A stretch of 11,527 bases of DNA from an uncultured Brevundimonas sp. (lineage in GTDB: Bacteria > Pseudomonadota > Alphaproteobacteria > Caulobacterales > Caulobacteraceae): the NCBI GenBank assembly GCA_946481425.1, contig CAMLNT010000066.1, positions 1 through 11,527 of the forward strand, written 5' to 3'. Made by a program: the position numbers and the translations under genes. A model generated the notes under the pieces. It made no database searches. It had not been told where the DNA came from and saw only the letters and a list, made by a program, of their open reading frames with translations. Position 1 is the stretch's first letter, and every line of letters starts with the position of its first letter. Below, one piece after another: positions 1 to 5,808 of the stretch.

Positions 1-534
1 ATGGAGCTGTTCAAGACGGCCGCGGGGTCATGGATCTATCCGGAGCCGAGCCTGCTGAGGATCGGCGAGGTGCCGCTGTTCTCGGGCTTCATGTATGCGG
101 CGGTCGGCTCCTACATCGCGCGCATCTGGCGGATTTTCGACATCCGGTTCGACCACTATCCGCCGGTCTGGACGACGGTCGTGCTGGCCACGGCGATCTA
201 CGTCAACTTTTTCGCCCACCACTGGATCTGGGATTTCCGCTGGCTGTTGTTCGCGGCCACGGCGCTGCTGTTCTGGCGGACGCGGTTCTATTTCACGCCG
301 GACCGGACGCGGCGCTGGATGCCGGCGCTGCTGGGCTTCCTGCTGGTCGCCCTGTTCATCTGGATCGCCGAAAACCTCGGCACCTGGGCGCGGGCCTGGA
401 TCTATCCCGATCAGGAAGGCGGATGGTCGCCCGTTAGCCTCGCCAAACTGGGAAGCTGGTACCTGCTGATGATCATCTCGGTCGTGCTGGTCAGCCTTGT
501 GCAGAGGCCGCAGGCGGAGCCTAGGCCTAGTTGA
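1..534 (+). CDS. DUF817 family integral membrane protein, C-terminal part (5' end outside window)
   Basis: The 177 visible residues form a hydrophobic protein with about five likely membrane segments (near residues 24-43, 57-75, 80-93, 108-125 and 152-168). The opening stretch, with GSWIYPEP at 9-16 and IGEVPLFSGFMYAAVGSY at 21-38, matches my memory of the DUF817 family, in which this stretch is internal. Full members are roughly 250-290 residues, so the Met at base 1 is probably internal and about 80-100 residues lie outside the window. Conserved-looking polar or aromatic residues inside membrane segments (HHW at 73-75, AEN at 123-125) suggest a small-molecule or enzymatic membrane role, but the family function is unknown to me. 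The stop codon overlaps the end of the opposite-strand gene by 8 bases. Confidence 0.8.
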   Translation: MELFKTAAGSWIYPEPSLLRIGEVPLFSGFMYAAVGSYIARIWRIFDIRFDHYPPVWTTVVLATAIYVNFFAHHWIWDFRWLLFAATALLFWRTRFYFTPDRTRRWMPALLGFLLVALFIWIAENLGTWARAWIYPDQEGGWSPVSLAKLGSWYLLMIISVVLVSLVQRPQAEPRPS

Positions 535-1207
535 TCCGCCGCCAGCGCATGCCCCAGCGGAATCGCACGCCTTCAGGCGAACCGCCGTCGATCCGCTCAA
601 CCCGCGCCTCGGCGAGGGATTGAGTGATGGCCTCCACCATCTCCTCGATATCCTGGGGCTCGCGGCTGACCTCGGTGCAGGCCAGCGAGCCATCGGCGGC
701 CGCCACACAGTCGAAGACGATCAGGGCCTCGCCGCGGAAGCCGGGCGCGTCGTTGCCGTCCCATTCGCCCAGGTTCGGCGCCACCGTCCAGCGGAGGCCC
801 GCCTCGGTCGGATGGAAAGCGTCCGGCCGCAAGCGGGGCGGCCAGTAGCCGAAGCGGAGGGTGAAAACGAAGGTGCGATTCTCCACGGCGGCGCCGTCGG
901 TGGCGCGAACGATCGCTCGGTCCATGACCTGGATCGCGGCCTGGCCAAAGCCGACCCCTGCCGCGTCTTCTTCGAGAACGGAACACCGGAGGCGCCCATT
1001 GGCGAGCGAGGTGCAGGACAGGCGCGCCATGCCGCGCCGATGGCCGGCCTGCCAGGCGACGCGCGGAAACAGCCGGGCCATCCGCTCGATCGAGGGCGCC
1101 CTTTCCCATGCCAGGCCAACCTGATCCATGGTGGCCGGATCACCCGCGGTCTGGGCATAGGCCGGCGTCGCGGCCAGAAGGCACAAGAGAATCGAAAACA
1201 GACGCAT
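527..1207 (-). CDS. Secreted protein with two tandem TonB-C-like repeats
   Basis: This 226-residue protein starts with a signal peptide (positively charged start, hydrophobic residues 4-13, likely cleavage after AYA at residues 16-18), so it is probably periplasmic. Residues about 30-122 resemble the TonB C-terminal-like domain of alphaproteobacterial 'energy transducer TonB' proteins: a W..AP..E....FP motif, then G.ARLSC..L.NGRLRC, then VGFGQAAI. Residues about 138-226 look like a second, more diverged copy: G.A...FDC....DGSLAC, a charged helix, and a final aromatic-rich strand. The cysteines lie 10 residues apart in both halves (C65/C75 and C167/C177) and 102 residues apart between halves. 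There is no transmembrane anchor or proline-rich arm, so it is not a normal TonB. The ATG at 1207 is supported by a GGGGAGA ribosome site 9 bases upstream. Function is unknown. Confidence 0.8.
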   Translation of the reverse strand: MRLFSILLCLLAATPAYAQTAGDPATMDQVGLAWERAPSIERMARLFPRVAWQAGHRRGMARLSCTSLANGRLRCSVLEEDAAGVGFGQAAIQVMDRAIVRATDGAAVENRTFVFTLRFGYWPPRLRPDAFHPTEAGLRWTVAPNLGEWDGNDAPGFRGEALIVFDCVAAADGSLACTEVSREPQDIEEMVEAITQSLAEARVERIDGGSPEGVRFRWGMRWRRIN

Positions 1208-1216
1208 GACGGACCG

Positions 1217-1223
1217 TCTCCCC
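1217..1223 (-). promoter_or_regulatory. Ribosome binding site of the TonB-C-like gene
   Basis: On the minus strand the sequence reads GGGGAGA, 9 bases before the ATG at 1207. It is one of the better Shine-Dalgarno matches in the window and fixes the start just before the signal peptide. Confidence 0.6.
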
Positions 1224-1237
1224 GGAACTGGCGCCTA

Positions 1238-1265
1238 GTTAGAGCGCAACCCCGGGTTTGGTCAA
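1238..1265 (-). promoter_or_regulatory. Predicted housekeeping promoter of the TonB-C-like gene
   Basis: Read on the minus strand, TTGACCA (1265-1259) is followed after 13 bases by GCTCTAAC (1245-1238). This is 5 of 7 and 7 of 8 matches to the Caulobacter housekeeping consensus TTGACGS-N(10-14)-GCTANAWC. The -35 box overlaps the stop codon of the upstream nitroreductase gene (1262-1264). A start of transcription near 1231 would leave a leader of about 24 bases containing the GGGGAGA site. The motif was found by eye and not scored against background. Confidence 0.5.
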
Positions 1266-1855
1266 AGACGGCTTACGATGGCGGCCATGTCTGGACGTGG
1301 GCGCTCGGCAGGCCCCTCGGCGAGCGTGCCGAGATGGATGAAGCCGGCGACCTGTTCGCCGTCCTGCAAGCCGAGCAACGGTCGTGCAGCCGGCTCATAG
1401 GCGTACCAGTCGGTGATCCAGCTGGCCGAGAAGCCCATGGCGTCGGCGGCGTGCTCGAGGTTCATGCAGACCGCGCCGGCGGACAGTTGCTGCTCCCAGA
1501 CTGGCACCTTATGGCCCGCGACCGGTCGGGAGACGACCAGAACCGTCACGGGCGGATTGGCGAGTTTGGCCAGAACCTTGCCGGCCTTGTCGGCATCCGG
1601 CTGGCGTTCCGCAAGCGGCCGCAGAGCCTCAACCAGAGCCTCCTTCGCGGGCCCCTCCATAACGACGAACCGCCACGGGAAAAGCTTGCCATGATCAGGC
1701 GTTCTGGCCGCAAGCTGAAGCAGTTCGGCAAGCTGTTCCGCGTTCGGGCCTGGCGCCGTCAGGTTTTGCGCCGGCGCTGACCGGCGTGTCCGCAGACGCT
1801 CAAGCGCCCCGGTATCGTGGACCGGGAGGGGAAGCCGATCGCCAAGGTCGCTCAA
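1262..1855 (-). CDS. Nitroreductase family protein (YdjA-like)
   Basis: This 197-residue protein looks like a complete FMN-dependent NAD(P)H nitroreductase of the small YdjA type, a cytoplasmic homodimer in characterised relatives. The family marks are LRTRRSAP at 21-28 (FMN phosphate-binding region), LAARTPDHGKLFPWRF at 48-63, the central helix SAGAVCMNLEHAADAMGFSASW at about 125-146, and GFIHLGT at 171-177 near the C-terminus. The natural substrate cannot be told from sequence. The start is an unusual TTG whose first bases overlap the TGA stop of the upstream secreted-protein gene (TTGA overlap). The next in-frame Met lies inside the conserved core, at residue 66, so TTG with translational coupling is the best reading. 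No strong ribosome site is visible. Confidence 0.88.
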   Translation of the reverse strand: MSDLGDRLPLPVHDTGALERLRTRRSAPAQNLTAPGPNAEQLAELLQLAARTPDHGKLFPWRFVVMEGPAKEALVEALRPLAERQPDADKAGKVLAKLANPPVTVLVVSRPVAGHKVPVWEQQLSAGAVCMNLEHAADAMGFSASWITDWYAYEPAARPLLGLQDGEQVAGFIHLGTLAEGPAERPRPDMAAIVSRL

Positions 1856-2439
1856 AGCTGGATCTGCTCGTCATCTGTGGGCTCGCCCAGCACCGGGCGA
1901 AGCAGGAAGCCGGATTCGACCGTGCCGAGGCGGTAAGTCGATTCGAAGTCGTACAGCCGGGTGTCGTCCGAGGTGATGATCTCGCCCAGCCACTCCGGAT
2001 CGCCGTTGGAGAACAACTGCTGGCAGATCGTGGTCTCGGCATATTCGGCCATGGATTCCGCCATCAGCATGCGGACCATCATGGTCGTTTCCGGCGAGGG
2101 GCGCCCGCCGAGCGTGGCTTCCACATTCAGTTCCTCGGTCGAACCTGAGGAACAGAGGCGGCCATTTTCCAGTGTCACGCGGTCTGCGATCGTCACCTGG
2201 ATCAGGGGATTGTCGCTGAGCAGGAACATGCCCGCCGACACCAGCCCCCCGTCGGCTTCACGCCTGAGCATGTATAGCGTTTCACAGTCGCGGGTTTCCT
2301 CGGACCAGTTCTCGCACCACACGACCTGATTATCCGCCAGCGCGAGGACTTCGGCGTCGCCGAGCGGTCGCTCCTGGGCGAGAGCCGGACCAGCGGCGGC
2401 GGCCGCCACGGCGACGGACATCAGGAACGAACGGATCAT
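1852..2439 (-). CDS. Secreted hypothetical protein with four cysteines
   Basis: I do not recognise this 195-residue protein. It begins with a clear signal peptide (MIRSFLMS followed by an alanine-rich core, likely cleavage after ALA at residues 19-21), so the mature protein is probably periplasmic. It has four cysteines, at 42 and 52 (W-C-x9-C) and at 96 and 139, which could form two disulfides. It is acidic, with a methionine-rich helix at about 118-133. I chose the ATG at 2439 because the 40-residue upstream extension is arginine-rich, runs into the divergent promoter region, and would bury the signal peptide. It overlaps the nitroreductase start by four bases, so the two are probably co-translated. 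A functional link between them is only a guess. Confidence 0.72.
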   Translation of the reverse strand: MIRSFLMSVAVAAAAAGPALAQERPLGDAEVLALADNQVVWCENWSEETRDCETLYMLRREADGGLVSAGMFLLSDNPLIQVTIADRVTLENGRLCSSGSTEELNVEATLGGRPSPETTMMVRMLMAESMAEYAETTICQQLFSNGDPEWLGEIITSDDTRLYDFESTYRLGTVESGFLLRPVLGEPTDDEQIQL

Positions 2440-2453
2440 GGGTCTGAACCTAG

Positions 2454-2480
2454 GAACGAGCAGACGAGGACGCCAGCCAA
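2454..2480 (-). promoter_or_regulatory. Possible promoter of the four-cysteine protein / nitroreductase pair
   Basis: On the minus strand TTGGCTG (2480-2474) is followed after 12 bases by GCTCGTTC (2461-2454). This is a partial match (5 of 7 and 6 of 8) to the alphaproteobacterial housekeeping pattern. It lies 14 bases before the chosen ATG, so the leader would be very short. It was found by eye and is weaker than the promoter at 1238-1265. Confidence 0.3.
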
Positions 2481-2574
2481 ATCCGGCCATCCGATGACCT
2501 TTTGCGCGAACCGTCCGCAGAACGCAGCCGCCATTGCCCCGACCGGGGCGAAGCCTCATCTTGGCGGCTAGGAA

Positions 2575-2582
2575 AAGGAAGG
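2575..2582 (+). promoter_or_regulatory. Ribosome binding site deciding the cysE start
   Basis: AAGGAAGG lies six bases before the ATG at 2589. It is the strongest Shine-Dalgarno match in the divergent gap and supports this start over a longer in-frame reading from 2502, which would add 29 arginine-rich residues not expected in CysE. A short hairpin (GCCCC at 2536-2540 with GGGGC at 2545-2549) lies upstream. I see no recognisable riboswitch. Confidence 0.65.
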
Positions 2583-2588
2583 CCGGTC

Positions 2589-3413
2589 ATGTCCGCGGCG
2601 CTGAAACCCGTCGAAACTGAACAGACCCTGTGGGCGCGCCTGCGAGCGGAGGCGGCCGCTTCTGCGGAGGCGGAGCCCGCACTCGGCAGCTTGCTTCACG
2701 CCGTGGTGTTGTCGCACCACGATCTGGCGGGCGCTCTCAGCTTCCAGCTCGCCCGCAAGCTCGGCGACACGGAAGTCGGGCCGATGGCCTGGCGCGAGGT
2801 GATTGAGCGAGCCTACGAGGCCGAGCCAAGCATCGTGACGGCGGCCGAGGCCGACCTCGCGGCCGTACTCGAGCGCGACCCGGCGGCCAAGCAGGCCCTG
2901 CAGCCGTTCCTGTTCTTCAAGGGCTTCCAGTCGCTGCAGGCCTATCGGGTGGGACACTATCTATGGGGGGAGGGCCGCCATACCCTGGCCTTCCACCTCC
3001 AGAGCCGCGTCTCGGAGTTGTTCCAGGTCGACGTTCATCCCGCCGCAGTCATCGGCAAGGGAGTCTTCTTCGATCACGGCACCGGGATCGTGGTCGGCGA
3101 GACGGCGACCATCGGCGACGACGTCTCGATGCTCCACGCCGTCACCCTGGGCGGCACGGGCGCCCAGCGCGGCGATCGCCATCCGAAGATCGGCAAGGGC
3201 GTGCTGCTCGGCGCGGGCGCCAAGGTGCTCGGCAACATCCAGATCGGCGACTACGCCAAGGTGGCGTCCGGCTCGGTCGTGCTGAAAGAGGTCCCGGCCG
3301 GCTGCACCGCAGCAGGCGTACCGGCCCGCATCGTCAACTGCCCGTCCTGCGAGGACCCGGCGCGCACGATGGACCATACGCTGGCCGATATCGTCTACGA
3401 CTTTTCCATCTGA
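2589..3413 (+). CDS. cysE: Serine O-acetyltransferase
   Basis: CysE transfers acetyl from acetyl-CoA to L-serine, giving O-acetylserine, the first committed step of cysteine synthesis in the cytoplasm. The 274-residue product has the full family layout: an alpha-helical N-terminal SATase_N domain (about 13-115) and a left-handed beta-helix of hexapeptide repeats (about 148-258), with FDHGTGIVVGETATIG at 161-176 and GVPARIVN near 258-265. D148 (in VDVHPAA) and H163 (in DHGTG) correspond to the E. coli catalytic pair D143 and H158. The protein ends in DFSI. A C-terminal isoleucine is the residue that inserts into the CysK active site in the cysteine synthase complex of characterised relatives. 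The DUF3126 gene follows 63 bases downstream. Feedback inhibition by cysteine is expected from the family but not shown here. Confidence 0.97.
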   Translation: MSAALKPVETEQTLWARLRAEAAASAEAEPALGSLLHAVVLSHHDLAGALSFQLARKLGDTEVGPMAWREVIERAYEAEPSIVTAAEADLAAVLERDPAAKQALQPFLFFKGFQSLQAYRVGHYLWGEGRHTLAFHLQSRVSELFQVDVHPAAVIGKGVFFDHGTGIVVGETATIGDDVSMLHAVTLGGTGAQRGDRHPKIGKGVLLGAGAKVLGNIQIGDYAKVASGSVVLKEVPAGCTAAGVPARIVNCPSCEDPARTMDHTLADIVYDFSI

Positions 3414-3462
3414 CGGCCTTGGCCTAGGCGGACCATGCGACTAGGGTCCGCGCCCGAAATCC

Positions 3463-3470
3463 AGAAGAGG
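3463..3470 (+). promoter_or_regulatory. Ribosome binding site deciding the DUF3126 start
   Basis: AGAAGAGG lies six bases before a GTG at 3477. It points to the GTG rather than the in-frame ATG at 3435, which has no comparable site and would add 14 residues unlike the family start. Confidence 0.6.
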
Positions 3471-3476
3471 TCCGAC

Positions 3477-3680
3477 GTGACGGAAGCCGATATCAAGCGC
3501 ATCGAGATGTATCTCAAGAAGGCCTTCACCAACGGGGCCATCAACGTCAAGGCGCGCAAGCAGAACGATTCCGCCGAGGTCTACATCGGCGACGAGTTCA
3601 TCGGCGTCGTCTACGAGGACGAGGACGACGACGGCTCCTACACCTTCAACATGGCGATCCTCGGCGAAGACCTGCCCTGA
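3477..3680 (+). CDS. DUF3126 family small acidic protein
   Basis: This 67-residue protein begins MTEADIKRIEMYLKKAF and matches the small DUF3126 family of alphaproteobacteria as I recall it (typically about 65-75 residues). It has an N-terminal helix (3-16), a basic strand around INVKARKQ at 22-29, YIGDEFIGVVYEDEDDD at 36-52 with a very acidic turn, and a closing strand YTFNMAIL at 55-62. No catalytic motif is visible. It follows cysE at 63 bases on the same strand and is closed by a strong terminator, so co-transcription with cysE is likely. A link to cysteine metabolism is inferred from position only. The GTG start is chosen for its ribosome site and the family-like N-terminus. Confidence 0.88.
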   Translation: MTEADIKRIEMYLKKAFTNGAINVKARKQNDSAEVYIGDEFIGVVYEDEDDDGSYTFNMAILGEDLP

Positions 3681-3694
3681 TCGCGGGCGCATGA

Positions 3695-3731
3695 AAAAGC
3701 CCGCGTCTCCTGGCCGGAGGCGCGGGCTTTT
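3695..3731. terminator. Symmetrical bidirectional intrinsic terminator
   Basis: The left arm 3695-3710 (AAAAGCCCGCGTCTCC) pairs fully with the right arm 3716-3731 (GGAGGCGCGGGCTTTT), with one T-G wobble and a five-base loop TGGCC. The arms begin with A's and end with T's, so each strand gives a GC-rich stem followed by a short U tract. It lies between the convergent ends of the DUF3126 gene (3680) and the KAP-rich gene (3752) and can serve both. Confidence 0.9.
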
Positions 3732-3751
3732 CGTTGTGCGAAGCGGACCGC

Positions 3752-4261
3752 TTACTGCTTGCCGAAAATCGCGTCGACGATCTTGGAGAAGAAGCCCTTT
3801 TCAGGCTTGGCGTAGGACGGCGTGGTGCTCGTGGCCGGAGCAGCGGCGGCGGCAGGCGCAGCGGCGGGCTTGGGCGCAGCGGCCGGCTTGGGCGCAGCAG
3901 CAGCCTTGGGCGCAGCAGCCGGCTTGGCGGCGGCTTTCGGAGACGCGGCCGGCTTGGCGGCGGGCTTGGCGGCAGCCTTCGTCGCAACGGCCGGCTTGGC
4001 GGCGGCCTTGGGAGCCGTGGCCTTGGCGGCGGCCTTCGGAGCCGTGGCCTTGGCGGCGGCCGGCTTGGCTGCGGTCTTCGCGGCCGTCACGGGCTTGGCA
4101 CCGGCCTTGGGCGCAGAGGCCTTCGGAGCCGTCGCCTTGGCCGGCTTGGCAGCCGTAGCCTTGGCCGCAGCCGCCGGCTTGGCAGCGGTGGTGGACTTGG
4201 CAGCGGAAGCCTTGGGCTTCGCCGCGGGTTTCGTAGCGGCTTTCGCCGGACTCTTGGCCAT
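3752..4261 (-). CDS. Lysine/alanine/proline-rich histone H1-like protein with conserved-looking C-terminal tail
   Basis: The 169-residue product starts MAKSPAKAATKPAAKP and is built almost wholly from A, K, P and a few T/S up to about residue 146. It contains PKAAA and KPAAA units and a perfect tandem nine-residue repeat (71-79 and 80-88). It is strongly basic and resembles bacterial histone H1-like or AlgP-like proteins and eukaryotic H1 tails, so DNA, RNA or polyanion binding is plausible. The last 15 or so residues differ: EKGFFSKIVDAIFGKQ at 154-169 is a short amphipathic hydrophobic helix, which may bind a partner or membrane. There is no signal peptide. The start is the ATG at 4261, preceded by a weak GGCGAGAA site. 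A longer in-frame reading upstream is antisense to prmA and rejected. Other possibilities are a cell-envelope spacer or a polyhydroxyalkanoate granule protein. Confidence 0.8.
   Translation of the reverse strand: MAKSPAKAATKPAAKPKASAAKSTTAAKPAAAAKATAAKPAKATAPKASAPKAGAKPVTAAKTAAKPAAAKATAPKAAAKATAPKAAAKPAVATKAAAKPAAKPAASPKAAAKPAAAPKAAAAPKPAAAPKPAAAPAAAAAPATSTTPSYAKPEKGFFSKIVDAIFGKQ
3824..4252 (-). repeat. Low-complexity KAP-repeat coding region, including a 27-base tandem repeat
   Basis: Codons 4-146 of the basic protein are degenerate repeats of Ala/Lys/Pro codons. The clearest unit is 27 bases long, occurring at 4025-4051 and 3998-4024 (nine residues KATAPKAAA, twice). A related copy encodes KATAPKASA at residues 42-50. 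A six-residue PKPAAA unit (18 bases) repeats at residues 124-135. Such tracts change length easily by slippage or unequal recombination. Confidence 0.85.
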
Positions 4262-4286
4262 GTTTCTCGCCGACCCCTGGGAGTGT

Positions 4287-4294
4287 GTTGTAGA
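4287..4294 (-). promoter_or_regulatory. Possible -10 element for the KAP-rich gene
   Basis: On the minus strand TCTACAAC matches GCTANAWC at seven of eight positions, 25 bases before the ATG. No convincing -35 box is present at the expected distance, so this is weak evidence for a promoter in the short gap shared with prmA. Confidence 0.25.
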
Positions 4295-4354
4295 TGCGGA
4301 TCCTGAACCGGTGCACACGCCCCGGTGAATCGCCAGCATAACGGTTCTTACGAA

Positions 4355-5224
4355 ATGTCCGAGTCCGCCGTCCAGATTATCGCACGTGGTGCGCGAGATT
4401 CCGCAGAGGCCGCCGCGGCGGCCATCGATGCGGACGTCCTGCTGGAGGGCGCGACCTACTCCATTCTCGAGGAAGACGAGGACAAGGGGGTCTGGCGCAT
4501 TGACGCCTATCCGACCAGCCGCGAGGAGGCCGACGGCATCGTCGCCATCCTCAAAGCCTATCCGCTGGAGACAACGGTCGAGGACCTGATGGACGCCGAC
4601 TGGATCGCCATGAGCCTGTCCGGTCTGCCGCCCGTCCGCGCCGGACGCTTCTTCGTCTATGGCGCACACGACGGCGGCAAGGTGCCGGCCGACACCATCA
4701 ATCTGCGAATCGAAGCGGGCGCCGCGTTCGGTACGGGACATCACGGCACGACTGTCGGTTGCCTGGAAGCCTTCGAGGATGTGCTGGCCGGGGAGGGGGC
4801 GCCGGGCAAGGTCCTCGACGTCGGGACCGGCACGGGTGTGCTCGGCATTGCCGCGGCGCGAACCGGGTCGCAGATCGTGGTTGGCACCGACATTGACGAG
4901 CCTTCCGTCCGGATTGCCGCCGAGAATGCCGACATCAACGGTGCCCAGGCGACGTTCGTCGAGGATGGCGACCTCAGCCACGTCGCAGTGACCAGCCCGG
5001 CGCCCTACGATCTGGCGTTCGCCAATATCCTGGCGCGTCCGTTGATCGACCTGGCGGCGCCCATCAATGCCCTGCTGCGCCCTGGCGGTCACGCGATCCT
5101 GTCGGGCCTGCTCCGGTCCCAGGAGGACGAAGTCCTGGCCGCCTGGACGCCGCTGGGCTTCTCGGTCGAGCGGGTCATCCACCACGACGCCTGGACGGCC
5201 CTGTTGCTTCGCAAGCAGGGTTAA
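4355..5224 (+). CDS. prmA: Ribosomal protein L11 methyltransferase
   Basis: PrmA trimethylates amino groups of ribosomal protein L11 using S-adenosylmethionine, in the cytoplasm. The 289-residue product has the expected N-terminal L11-recognition domain (about 1-105) and a Rossmann methyltransferase domain. Key motifs are FGTGHHGTT at 125-133 (a PrmA signature), the SAM-binding [14 protein letters not shown] at 155-168, the acidic TDID at 178-181 that would contact the ribose, and FANILARPL at 222-230 around the catalytic region. The ATG at 4355 gives a family-like N-terminus. A GTG at 4325 would add 10 residues and cannot be excluded, since neither start has a strong ribosome site. The gene is divergent from the KAP-rich gene. 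Confidence 0.95.
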   Translation: MSESAVQIIARGARDSAEAAAAAIDADVLLEGATYSILEEDEDKGVWRIDAYPTSREEADGIVAILKAYPLETTVEDLMDADWIAMSLSGLPPVRAGRFFVYGAHDGGKVPADTINLRIEAGAAFGTGHHGTTVGCLEAFEDVLAGEGAPGKVLDVGTGTGVLGIAAARTGSQIVVGTDIDEPSVRIAAENADINGAQATFVEDGDLSHVAVTSPAPYDLAFANILARPLIDLAAPINALLRPGGHAILSGLLRSQEDEVLAAWTPLGFSVERVIHHDAWTALLLRKQG

Positions 5225-5286
5225 CGCCGGAACCGGACCCATCGGCGCCCGTTTGCCGCCTCGAGCAGAGCAACCGGAGCCGTCGC

Positions 5287-5754
5287 ATGACCGACCAGGA
5301 CCCGCACTACCAGGAGACCACGCGCACTACGGTGTCGCAGGTCGATCCCTACCATCCCGGCGAACCGGCCCAGGTCCGCACCACCGAGACGACGGTCGCG
5401 GGCCGCCAGTCCAACACGGCCTGGTGGATTGCAGGCATCGTGGCGCTGGCGGCCATCATCGGCGTGGTCTGGATGGTGGTCTCAACCAACGAGACCCAGC
5501 AGGAGGCGCTCGTCGCGGAGGGCGATGTCGCCGCTGTCGAAGACGCGATCGCCGACGCCCGCCTTCAAGGTCAGCTGGAAGGCGCCCAGGACGGACTGGC
5601 CGCGGCTTCGGCGGCTCGAGCTTCGGCTGACCGTGCTGCTGCCGAGGCCGCTGCCGCCCGAGCCGAAGCAGCGCGCCAGGATCCGCCCGAGGTCGTCGTG
5701 GTCCAGCCCGCCCAACCGGCGCCCGAGCCGATCAATCCGCCGCCGGCTGGCTAG
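5287..5754 (+). CDS. Single-pass membrane protein with alanine-rich coiled coil (unrecognised)
   Basis: I do not recognise a named family. The 155-residue protein has a polar, threonine-rich N-terminal part with two related stretches (TTRTTVSQ at 11-18 and RTTETTVAG at 31-39). One transmembrane segment follows (about 46-66, WWIAGIVALAAIIGVVWMVV). Then comes a charged, alanine-rich helix of coiled-coil type (about 71-131) and a proline-rich C-terminus (PAQPAPEPINPPP at 141-153). The N-terminus is probably cytoplasmic and the coiled coil periplasmic. A GGAG lies 9 bases before the ATG. It sits 62 bases after prmA and 54 bases before the M15 peptidase gene, so an envelope role alongside that peptidase is possible but unproven. 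Confidence 0.72.
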   Translation: MTDQDPHYQETTRTTVSQVDPYHPGEPAQVRTTETTVAGRQSNTAWWIAGIVALAAIIGVVWMVVSTNETQQEALVAEGDVAAVEDAIADARLQGQLEGAQDGLAAASAARASADRAAAEAAAARAEAARQDPPEVVVVQPAQPAPEPINPPPAG

Positions 5755-5808
5755 TCGGCCGGAACAATCGCGCTTGCCGCCCGCGAGGGCTCGTGGCTTC
5801 CTTGGCGC

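Noticed and set aside
497..1780. A 427-codon open frame on the plus strand
   Set aside because: It is antisense to two well-supported minus-strand genes, has arginine/glycine-rich composition typical of GC-rich shadow frames, and has no family motifs.
2440..2559. Longer N-terminus for the four-cysteine secreted protein starting at 2559
   Set aside because: It would place 40 arginine-rich residues before a clear signal peptide and cross the divergent promoter region.
2502..2588. Longer N-terminus for CysE starting at 2502
   Set aside because: The extra 29 residues are arginine-rich and unlike the family. The ATG at 2589 has a strong ribosome site at the right distance.
3822..4328. Plus-strand open frame encoding an alanine/glycine/leucine-rich hydrophobic repeat
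   Set aside because: It is the complement of the KAP-repeat codons; GC-rich repeats keep all frames open. There is no independent start signal or known motif.
5198..5222. Possible terminator hairpin at the end of prmA (GCTT/AAGC, CCCT/AGGG)
   Set aside because: The stem needs a three-base bulge, lies mostly inside the coding sequence, and has no T tract after it.
4262..5242. Upstream extension of the KAP-rich reading frame through the prmA region
   Set aside because: It is antisense to prmA, whose motifs are clear. The real start is the MAKSPAKAA ATG at 4261.
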